Source of the DNA: Liolophura sinensis
Lineage: Eukaryota; Mollusca; Polyplacophora; Chitonida; Chitonidae
Length of the DNA stretch: 64,000 nucleotides
Reading direction: 5' to 3'
Assembly (NCBI RefSeq): GCF_032854445.1
Contig: NW_027018132.1
Span: forward strand, 1-64,000
Shown: one piece after another, positions 56,420 through 64,000 of the stretch
Layout of the letters: each line of letters begins with the position of its first letter
Position numbering within the stretch: the stretch's first letter is position 1
Position numbers and translations under genes: made by a program
The notes under the pieces: model-generated
The model's database searches: none
What the model was told of the DNA's origin: nothing
What the model saw: only the letters and a program-made list of their open reading frames with translations

Positions 56420-58617
56420 CAATGATCATTCAATTGTCGCTACAGCGAAAAGTATTGGTCAGAGAGCAACGCGGTTTGCACCATTCGATTTCTCGTCACA
56501 AAATACGTCGGATTAGCCTCTTACCAGCAGCACTGGAAGAGTGTTTCCACTTTTGCATTTTTGCCTGGTCTTTTTGTTAATTGAAATCGGCTACACTGTA
56601 CTATCTACCATCGCGACTGGTCATTACTATATTCAACTTTTGACTATAAGTTATGTGCCCTTCGGTAGCCCAGAAGACGTCAAATCTTTGGGCTAAGCCC
56701 ATTTAACTCATCCAGCAATTGTCTTATTTCTAGGTCGAAGAAAATCTCAATGTCTATATCTACGTGTAGAAAAACCACACCATTTGTACATAAAAAACAC
56801 AAAGTACTAGATACAGTGTGCTGTAAAAAGTACAATTGAACACTGACCCACATCAATAAGGTGCCAAAAGATGCGGAATTGGGCCAGGCATCGCAGCTGT
56901 TTAAAAAATTGCAAATTTCCCTGGTTTCCATGGAGTAAGAACCGTTGTTAGGCACGTGATTTTGTCATCAATGATCATTCAGTTGTCGCTACAGCCAAAA
57001 GCATTAGTCGGAGAGCAACGCGGTTTGCACCATTCGATTTCTCGTCACAAAATACGTCGGATTAGCCTCTTACCAGCAGCACTGGAACAGTTTTTCCACT
57101 TTTGCATTTTTGCCTGGTCTTTTTGTTAATTGAAATCGGCTACACTGTACTATCTACCATCGCGACTGGTCATTACTATATTCAACTTTTGACTATAAGT
57201 TATGTGCCCTTTGGTAGCCCAGAAGACGTCAAATCTTTGGGCTAATCCCATTTTACTCACCCAGCAATTGTCTTACTTCTAAGTCCAAGACAATCTCAAT
57301 GTCTTTATCTACGTGTAGAAAAACCACACCATTTGTACATAAAAAACACAAAGTACTAGATACAGTCTGCTGTAAAAAGTACAACTGAACACAGACCCAC
57401 ATCAATAAGGTGCCAAAAGATGCGGAATTGGGCCAGGCATCGGCAGCTGTTTAAAAAATTGCAAATTTCCCTGGTTTCCATGGAGTAAGAGCCGTTTCTA
57501 GGCAAGTGATGTTGTCATCAATGATCATTCAATTGTCGCTACAGCCAAATGTATTAGTCGGAGAGCAACGCGGTTTGCACCATTCGATTTCTCGTCACAA
57601 AATACGTCGGATTAGCCTCTTACCAGCAGCACTGGAACAGTTTTTCCACTTTTGCATTTTTGCCTGGTCTTTTTGTTAATTGAAATCGGCTACACTGTAC
57701 TATCTACCATCGCGACTGGTCATTACTATATTCAACTTTTGACTATAAGTTATGTGCCCTTCGGTAGCCCAGAAGACGTCAAATCTTTGGGCTAAGCCCA
57801 TTTAACTCATCCAGCAATTGTCTTATTTCTAGGTCGAAGAAAATCTCAATGTCTATATCTACGTGTAGAAAAACCACACCATTTGTACATAAAAAACACA
57901 AAGTACTAGATACAGTGTGCTGTAAAAAGTACAATTGAACACTGACCCACATCAATAAGGTGCCAAAAGATGCGGAATTGGGCCAGGCATCGCAGCTGTT
58001 TAAAAAATTGCAAATTTCCCTGGTTTCCATGGAGTAAGAACCGTTGTTAGGCACGTGATTTTGTCATCAATGATCATTCAGTTGTCGCTACAGCCAAAAG
58101 CATTAGTCGGAGAGCAACGCGGTTTGCACCATTCGATTTCTCGTCACAAAATACGTCGGATTAGCCTCTTACCAGCAGCACTTGAACAGTTTTTCCACTT
58201 TTGCATTTTTGCCTGGTCTTTTTGTTAATTGAAATCGGCTACACTGTACTATCTACCATCGCGACTAGTCATTACTATATTCAAGTTTTGACTATAAGTT
58301 ATGTGCCCTTTGGTAGCCCAGAAGATGTCAAATCTTTGGGCTAAGCCCATTTAACTCACCCAGCAATTGTCTTATTTGTAGGTCGAAGACAATTTCAATG
58401 TCTATATCTACGTGTAGAAAAACCACACCATTTGTACATAAAAAGCACAAAGTACTAGATACAGTGTGCTGTAAAAAGTACAATTGAACACTGACCCACA
58501 TCAATAAGGTGCCAAAAGATGCGGAATTGGGCCAGGCATCGGCAGCTGTTTAAAAAATTGCAAATTTCCCTGGTTTCCATGGAGTAAGAACCGTTTCTAG
58601 GCAAGTGATGTTGACAT
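56420..58617. repeat. Dimer duplication (~1099 bp, two copies) near the array edge
   Basis: 56420-57518 and 57519-58617 share the order and marks GGTCGAAGAAAATC, CATCGCAGC and CATTCAGTTG with AAAGCATTAG. The predicted antisense peptides at 56680-56955 and 57779-58054 are identical, which reflects recent duplication rather than coding selection. Confidence 0.8.
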
Positions 58618-59168
58618 CAATGATCATTCAATTGTCGCTACAGCCAAAAGTATTGGTCGGAGAGCAACGCGGTTTGCACCATTCGATTTCTCGTCAAAAA
58701 ATACGTCGGATTAGCCTCTTACCAGCAGCACTGGAACAGTTTTTCCACTTTTGCATTTTTGCCTGGTCTTTTTGTTAATTGAAATCGGCTACACTGTACT
58801 ATCTACCATCGCGACTGGTCATTACTATATTCAACTTTTGACTATAAGTTATGTGCCCTTTGGTAGCCCAGAAGACGTCAAATCTTTGGGCTAAGCCCAT
58901 TTAAATCATCCAGCATTTGTCTTACTTCTAAGTCCAAGACAATCTCAATGTCTTTATCTACGTGTAGAAAAACCACACCATTTGTACAGAAAAAAACACA
59001 AAGTACTAGATACAGTCTGCTGTAAAAAGTACAACTGAACACTGACCCACATCAATAAGGTGCCAAAAGATGCGGAATTGGGCCAGGCATCGGCAGCTGT
59101 TTAAAAAATTGCTAATTTCCCTGGTTTCCATGGAGTAAGAACCGTTGTTAGGCACGTAATTTTGCCAT

Positions 59169-60268
59169 CAATGATCATTCAATTGTCGCTACAGCGAAAA
59201 GTATTGGTCGGAGAGCAACGCGGTTTGCACCATTCGATTTCTCGTCACAAAATACGTCGGATTAGCCTCTTACCAGCAGCACTGGAACAGTTTTTCCACT
59301 TTTGCATTTTTGCCTGGTCTTTTTGTTAATTGAAATCGGCTACACTGTACTATCTACCATCGCGACTGGTCATTACTATATTCAACTTTTGACTATAAGT
59401 TATGTGCCCTTTGGTAGCCCAGAAGACGTCAAATCTTTGGGCTAAGCCCATTTAACTCACCCAGCAACTGTCTTACTTCTAAGTCCAAGACAATCTCAAT
59501 GTCTTTATCTACGTGTAGAAAAACCACACCATTTGTACATAAAAAACACAAAGTACTAGATACAGTCTGCTGTAAAAAGCACAATTGAACACTGACCCAC
59601 ATCAATAAGGTGCCAAAAGATGCGGAATTGGGCCAGGCATCGGCAGCTGTTTAAAAAATTGCTAATTTCCCTGGTTTCCATGGAGTAAGAACCGTTGTTA
59701 GGCACGTAATTTTGCCATCAATGATCATTCAATTGTCGCTACAGCGAAAAGTATTGGTCGGAGAGCAACGCGGTTTGCACCATTCGATTTCTCGTCACAA
59801 AATACGTCGGATTAGCCTCTTACCAGCAGCACTGGAACAGTTTTTCCACTTTTGCATTTTTGCCTGGTCTTTTTGTTAATTGAAATCGGCTACACTGTAC
59901 TATCTACCATCGCGACTGGTCATTACTATATTCAAGTTTTGACTATAAGTTATGTGCCCTTTGGTAGCCCAGAAGACGTCAAATCTTTGGGCTAAGCCCA
60001 TTTAACTCACCCAGCAACTGTCTTACTTCTAAGTCCAAGACAATCTCAATGTCTTTATCTACGTGTAGAAAAACCACACCATTTGTACATAAAAAACACA
60101 AAGTACTAGATACAGTCTGCTGTAAAAAGCACAATTGAACACTGACCCACATCAATAAGGTGCCAAAAGATGCGGAATTGGGCCAGGCATCGGCAGCTGT
60201 TTAAAAAATTGCAAATTTCCCTGGTTTCCATGGAGTAAGAGCCGTTTCTAGGCACGTGATGTTGTCAT
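59169..60268. repeat. Two near-identical adjacent monomers
   Basis: 59169-59718 and 59719-60268 share CAGCGAAAAG, CAGCAACTGTC and AAAAAGCACAATTG, and differ at only a few positions (such as TTCAAGTTTTG in the second). This is a single-unit tandem duplication near the edge. Confidence 0.8.
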
Positions 60269-61368
60269 CAATGTTCATTCAATTGTCGCTACAGCCAAAA
60301 GTATTGGTCGGAGAGCAACGCGGTTTGCACCATTCGATTTCTCGTCAAAAAATACGTCGGATTAGACTCTTACCAGCAGCACTGGAACAGTTTTTCCACT
60401 TTTGCATTTTTGCCTGGTCTTTTTGTTAATTGAAATCGGCTACTCTGTACTATCTACCATCGCGACTGGTCATTACTATATTCAACTTTTGACTATAAGT
60501 TATGTGCCCTTTGGTAGCCCAGAAGACGTCAAATCTTTGGGCTCAGCCCATTTAACTCATCCAGCAATTGTCTTACTTCTAAATCCAAGACAATCTCAAT
60601 GTCTTTATCTACTTGTAGAAAAACCACACCATTTGTACATAAAAAACACAAAGTACTAGATACAGTCTGCTGTAAAAAGTATAATTGAACACTGACCCAC
60701 ATCAGTAAGGTGCCAAAAGATGCGGAATTGGGCCAGGTAGCGGCAGCTGTTTAAAAAATTGCAAATTTCCGTGGTTTCCATGGAGTAAGAGCCGTTTCTA
60801 GGCACGTGATGTTGTCATCAATGATCATTCAATTGTCGCTACAGCCAAAAGTATTGGTCGGAGAGCAACGCGGTTTGCACCATTCGATTCCTCGTCAAAA
60901 AATACGTCGGATTAGACTCTTACCAGCAGCACTGGAACAGTTTTTCCACTTTTGCATTTTTGCCTGGTCTTTTTGTTAATTGAAATCGGCTACACTGTAC
61001 TATGTACCATCGCGACTGGTCATTACTATATTCAACTTTTGACTATAGGTTATGTGCCCTTCGGTAGCCCAGAAGACGTCAAATCTTTGGGCTAAGCCCA
61101 TTTAACTCATCCAGCAATTGTCTTACTTCTAAGTCCAAGACAATCTCAATGTCTTTATCTACGTGTAGAAAAACCACACCATTTGTATATAAAAAACACA
61201 AAGTACTAGATACAGTCTGCTGTAAAAAGTATAATTGAACACTGACCCACATCAGTAAGGTGCCAAAAGATGCAGAATTGGGCCAGGCATCGGCAGCTGT
61301 TTAAAAAATTGCAAATTTCCCTGGTTTCCATGGAGTAAGAGCCGTTTCTAGGCACTTGATTTTGTCAT

Positions 61369-62312
61369 CAATGATCATTCAATTGTCGCTACAGCCAAAA
61401 GTATTGGTCGGAGAGCAACGCGGTTTGCACCATTCGATTTCTCGTCACAAAATACGTCGGATTAGCCTCTTACCAGCAGCACTGGAACAGTTTTTCCACT
61501 TTTGCATTTTTACCTGGTCTTTTTGTTAATTGAAATCGGCTACACTGTACTATGTACCATCGCGACTGGTCATTACTATATTCAACTTTTGACTATAAGT
61601 TATGTGCCCTTCGGTAGCCCAGAAGACGTCAAATCTTTGGGCTAAGCCCATTTAACTCACCCAGCAATTGTCTTATTTCTAAGTCCAAGACAATCTCAAT
61701 GTCTTTTTCTACGTGTAGAAAAACCACACCATTATATATTGAAGAACACAAAGTACTAGATACAGTGTGCTGTAAAAAGCACAATTGAACACTGACCCAC
61801 TTTAATAAGGTGCCAAAAGATGCGGAATTGGGCCAGGCATCGGCAGCTGTTTAAAAAATTGCAAATTTCCGTGGTTTCCATGGAGTAAGAGCCGTTGCTA
61901 GGCACGTGATTTTGCCATCAATGATCATTCAATTGTCGTTACAGCCAAAAGTATTGGTCGGAGAGCAACGCGGTTTGCACCATTCGATTTCTCGTCACAA
62001 AATACGTCGGATTAGCCTCTTACCAGCAGCACTGGAACAGTTTTTCCACTTTTGCATTTTTGCCTGGTCTTTTTTTTAATTGAAATCGGCTACACTGTAC
62101 TATGTACCATCGCGACTGGTCATTACTATATTCAAGTTTTGACTATAAGTTATGTGCCCTTTGGTAGCCCAGAAGACGTCAAATCTTTGGCCTAAGCCCT
62201 TTTACCACATCCAGCAATTGTCTTACTTCTAAGTCCAAGACAATCTCAATGTCTTTATCTACGTGTAGAAAAACCACACCATTTGTACATAAAAAACACA
62301 AAGTACTAGATA
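61369..62312. repeat. Degenerate terminal monomers at the right edge of the array
   Basis: The last full unit has ATTATATATTGAAGAACAC in place of the usual ATTTGTACATAAAAAACAC, and CCCACTTTAATAAGG. The final partial unit, from 61919, has TTTTTTTTAATTG, TTTGGCCTAAGCCCTTTTACCAC and TCAAGTTTTG, then stops matching after offset 394. Higher divergence at an array edge is expected when exchange homogenises the interior better than the ends. Confidence 0.8.
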
Positions 62313-62330
62313 TCAGATACTAGATACAAG
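62301..62330. other. Satellite/LINE junction with a short direct repeat
   Basis: Monomer homology runs through TACTAGATA (62304-62312), is followed by TCAGA, and TACTAGATA appears again at 62318-62326 just before CAAGATGGCG. A duplicated or untemplated 14 bp step of this kind is common at LINE 5' ends. The 3' end of the element lies outside the window, so a matching target-site duplication cannot be checked here. Confidence 0.6.
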
Positions 62331-62558
62331 ATGGCGTCTATCGAATAAGGCGGACCAGTTAGAGGTGGTAATCCTGGCTGACTTGAGAGTTTCCCTAAGT
62401 TGATTTACATATGTTTGTGTGGATATGTTCTACATTTGGTAATTTGGGCAATCAAACGTGAAGATAGAGTTTATGAAGCAGAGAATTGCTAAAATCAGTG
62501 ACTGCAGAAACAGTGCTTGTGACTTACCCGTTGATCCAGCCTGAACAACAACAACACC
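62327..62558 (+). other. Leader (5' UTR-like) of the LINE copy
   Basis: 232 bp between the satellite junction and the ORF1 start codon. It opens with AAGATGGCG and ends in a CA-rich run (AACAACAACAACACC) directly before the ATG, as in many eukaryotic leaders. It contains no ORF of note on the plus strand and no satellite similarity. Confidence 0.55.
62328..62336 (+). promoter_or_regulatory. AAGATGGCG motif at the LINE 5' end (YY1-like)
   Basis: AAGATGGCG matches the core of the YY1 site that positions transcription start in the 5' UTR of mammalian L1. It sits within the first ten bases of the non-satellite sequence, the place expected for an internal LINE promoter element. Assignment rests on motif and position only. 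Confidence 0.35.
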
Positions 62559-63620
62559 ATGAACCAACCTCGGATTGAGTCTCTCTTCAGTGGGGCGTGC
62601 AGTGAAAAGGTAACTGCTAGTACTAACTCTAATATAGTCCAAAATGAAAATTCGAAGACATCACCTGGAATTCCTGCCAGTAGTAACCTTGCTCAACCCT
62701 TAAGAACGGCAATATCAAGATATTCAGGAAAACGTAAACTGAATCTGGCCGCCAAAAATCCCAGCATTAAAAGATTGAATTCATTACCCGACATTCAGTC
62801 CCTAATTTGTGCTGATCGAGGTGAGGACGAAACCGAGTTATACGAGGTAACAAACTTCAAGGCTGGAACTGACACTAACTTTCTTACCGAGAGCATATTG
62901 ACACCTCAAGTCAGCAAACATCTAAATTGCCTAATCCTGAATGCTGTAGAAACGGCTATAAAACCACTAATTGAGCTAGTATCGTCAAGTAAGAATGACA
63001 TAACAACCCTTGCACGTAAAGTTGACAGTCTACAACTAGAAATTGCTGACAGGGATAAGACAAGTTGTGAATGTAAGGCTGAAATATCAGATCTAAAATC
63101 TGAACTGGCAATCGTCAATTCCCTACTCAGAAAAAGCTCAGAAGAAAATATGCGACAAAAGGATGAATTCCAGTCCCTTTTAGACAAAGCCGAACAATAT
63201 AGTAGACGATAGTATCTGCGGATTTCTGGCCTTTCACTTCAACCAGGTGAAACGACTGATGATGCGGTGTGCCGACTTGCAAGTCATCTTAATATTGAAA
63301 TGTGTAAAAAAGATATCTCGCGATCACATTTTATTGGAAAAAACCAGTCCCAGATAATCGTTAGGTTTGTTTCGTACCGAACCAGATCTGAACTGATTAG
63401 AGCACGTCCATTACTGAAGAGCGCCAATGGTTACACAGGGGTGTATATAAATGAAGATCTCACGAAAACTAGGTATAAGCTCTTTAAAAGATTACTTCAA
63501 AAGAAGAAAGAAGGTGTGATTTTCTCAGCCTGGACACACGACGGAAATGTGTTCTATTGTTCCCAAGACGGGGGAGTGAAGGTGCAGGTGGCTTCTGAAT
63601 GGGATCTCGAGAACATGTAA
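62559..63620 (+). pseudogene. LINE ORF1 protein gene, interrupted by one in-frame amber stop
   Basis: A single frame runs from the ATG at 62559 to TAA at 63618-63620 (353 codons plus stop) with one internal TAG at 63210-63212 (codon 218). ATG context is favourable (A at -3, CA-rich leader). Residues 1-120 are polar and low in complexity, with a basic patch GKRKLNLAAKNPSIKR (57-72). Residues ~120-214 form a heptad-rich coiled coil (LARKVDSLQLEI, ISDLKSELAIVNSLL). AEQYSRR (211-217) then the stop then YLRISGL mark the entry to the RRM-like domain. Downstream are ISRSHFIGK (253-261), IIVRFVSYRTR (266-276), YINEDLTKTR (296-305) and WTHDGNVF (325-332), which is the conserved order of LINE ORF1 proteins that bind RNA and trimerise in the retrotransposition particle. 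The frame is otherwise intact on both sides, so the stop looks young. Separate pieces are 217 aa (62559-63212) and a downstream piece with its own ATG at 63267. Confidence 0.85.
63210..63212 (+). other. In-frame TAG stop inside LINE ORF1
   Basis: The amber codon lies between the SRR and YLRISG motifs, which are contiguous in related ORF1 proteins (usually with Asn or a similar residue at this place). The frame is unchanged across it. It could be a nonsense mutation, a sequencing error or, less likely, a readthrough codon. Confidence 0.8.
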
Positions 63621-64000
63621 TCAACCTGGTCAAATCACTTTTCCCGTGCAGAATACAGGAGTGTTCATACTTTAATCATTAAAGACAGCCGACCGATGTG
63701 CTTTCTGTATAGTAACTCTGACTGTACATGCGTGTCTACTAACACAAAAGTGCGGTCTGCTGCCGTAACTTACGTAATAGCAGATAATATGTACGCTACT
63801 CCAACACAAACTGCTACTCAATGTCTCTCTCTAAAACACTTGACTTGATCAACAATATAGTACTCACAACGAATTGGTCTTGGACATGTGTAAATGGCCG
63901 TGTAAATGTACATGTATACATACATATATCCATATATCTGCATAAGTAAGCCCGAAAAATTAAAAAATTTATCTGATAGTTAAGAATATATAAATGTATA
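63621..64000. other. Region after ORF1 with no recognisable gene
   Basis: 380 bp. Only two small plus-strand frames start here, 63696-63848 (50 codons) and 63821-63949 (42 codons). Neither shows a known motif, and I take both as chance. The last ~100 bp are AT-rich with TACATA/ATAT runs and several ATG triplets. It may be the ORF1-ORF2 spacer of the LINE or flanking DNA. No polyadenylation tail or return of the satellite is visible by 64000. Confidence 0.5.

Larger units (their letters stand above)
1..62312. repeat. Satellite DNA array, ~550 bp monomer, 117 head-to-tail units
   Basis: The motif AATGATCATT (with small variants) recurs at 1, 551, 1101, 1651, 2202, 2752 and so on to 61919, almost always 549-551 bp apart. 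All units have the same orientation. I count 117 units: 104 of roughly full length (mostly 549-551 bp, extremes 530 and 554), twelve of about 394 bp, and a last one cut at 62312. By eye, units differ from each other by a few percent. Fixed landmarks in each monomer, in order, are a CpG-rich stretch (offset ~40-110), a TTTTTCCACTTTTGCATTTTTG pyrimidine-rich tract, TATAAGTTATG, GACGTC, the TGGGCT-A-AGCCCA dyad, an A-rich tract near offset 375, and TCCATGGA. The array starts before the window. No gene lies inside it. Satellite identity is certain from the periodicity; a role (centromeric, pericentromeric, subtelomeric or sex-linked) cannot be told from sequence. Confidence 0.98.
62327..64000 (+). 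mobile_element. 5' part of a non-LTR (LINE) retrotransposon, truncated by the window edge
   Basis: Non-satellite sequence starts right after the array with CAAGATGGCG, then a ~230 bp leader, an ORF1-type gene (62559-63620) and ~380 bp without a convincing gene. ORF1 architecture (coiled coil, RRM-like core, basic C-terminal domain) is that of LINE ORF1 proteins common in invertebrate L1/Tx1- or CR1-like elements. No endonuclease or reverse transcriptase (ORF2) is seen up to 64000. ORF2 may start beyond the window, or this may be a partial copy. The clade cannot be assigned without ORF2. Confidence 0.75.

Noticed and set aside
1-62312. Dozens of 60-141 codon open frames on both strands within the array, some with identical peptides in many copies
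   Set aside because: They follow the repeat period, start and stop with single-base variants (for example CCATGG to GCATGG creates a start), run across monomer borders, and 550 bp is not a multiple of three. Peptide identity reflects DNA homogenisation, not coding constraint.
1-62312. CENP-B box in the monomer
   Set aside because: I compared TTCG-containing sites on the plus strand and CGAA-containing sites for the reverse strand with the TTCGNNNNANNCGGG core; none keeps the CGGG and central A.
1-62312. CRISPR-like array
   Set aside because: Units are ~550 bp and similar over their whole length, with no unique spacers. The sequence is eukaryotic satellite.
1-62312. rDNA, tRNA or snRNA gene repeats as origin of the monomer
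   Set aside because: No box A/box B pair, no 5S internal control region and no rRNA core motif could be seen in the unit.
62528-62545. Resemblance of CCGTTGATCCAGCCTG to the 18S rRNA 5' end
   Set aside because: Short and imperfect match inside a LINE leader, with no further rRNA similarity on either side; probably chance.
62430-62642. Minus-strand frame of 70 codons over the LINE leader
   Set aside because: It overlaps the ORF1 start on the other strand and has no recognisable motif, so it is a shadow frame.
62906-63187. Minus-strand frame of 93 codons inside ORF1
   Set aside because: Antisense shadow of the coiled-coil region. The Ser/Leu-rich content mirrors the sense heptads.
63696-63949. 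Two small plus-strand frames after ORF1 (63696-63848 and 63821-63949)
   Set aside because: Short, overlapping in different frames, no motif, and partly made of TACATA-type simple sequence.

Overview
The window is eukaryotic, non-genic satellite DNA running into the 5' part of a LINE-type retrotransposon. About 97% of it (1-62312) is one uninterrupted head-to-tail array of a ~550 bp monomer. I count 117 units by the recurring AATGATCATT start motif; the array continues off the left edge. The only convincing coding sequence is at the right end (62559-63620). It is a LINE ORF1-type protein gene with a coiled coil, an RRM-like domain and a basic C-terminal domain, interrupted by one in-frame amber stop. 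This ORF1 type and a large complex satellite suggest a metazoan, probably an aquatic invertebrate, but the sequence does not fix the species. Base composition is roughly 40% GC by eye.

Layout. Block A (1-16975) contains a duplicated dimer and two copies of a 5-unit, 2.6 kb higher-order repeat (HOR). Block B (16976-34560) is more heterogeneous. It has few obvious HORs apart from a duplicated 3-unit segment, whose second copy and the following kilobases are full of single-base indels. Block A' (34561-56419) is a second, expanded version of block A: position 1 matches 34561 and the correspondence can be followed to about 16.98 / 56.42 kb. A' carries nested 7-unit (3.54 kb) and 11-unit (5.58 kb) HORs in two copies each. 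Block C (56420-62312) is the array edge, with pairwise duplications and two degenerate terminal units.

Twelve units are shortened to 394 bp by the same 156 bp deletion (same junction in all twelve), so the deletion arose once and was amplified with its neighbours. The array ends within 5 bp of the monomer position where that deletion starts, with a short direct repeat at the join. The LINE 5' end follows at once with an AAGATGGCG motif.

No bacterial-type genes, CRISPR arrays, tRNA or rRNA genes were found. The many short open frames in the array are by-products of the repeat: 550 is not a multiple of 3 and the frames break in most copies. The interest here is structural: nested HOR growth, a single-origin deletion variant, palindromes kept in most monomers, and the satellite/LINE boundary.
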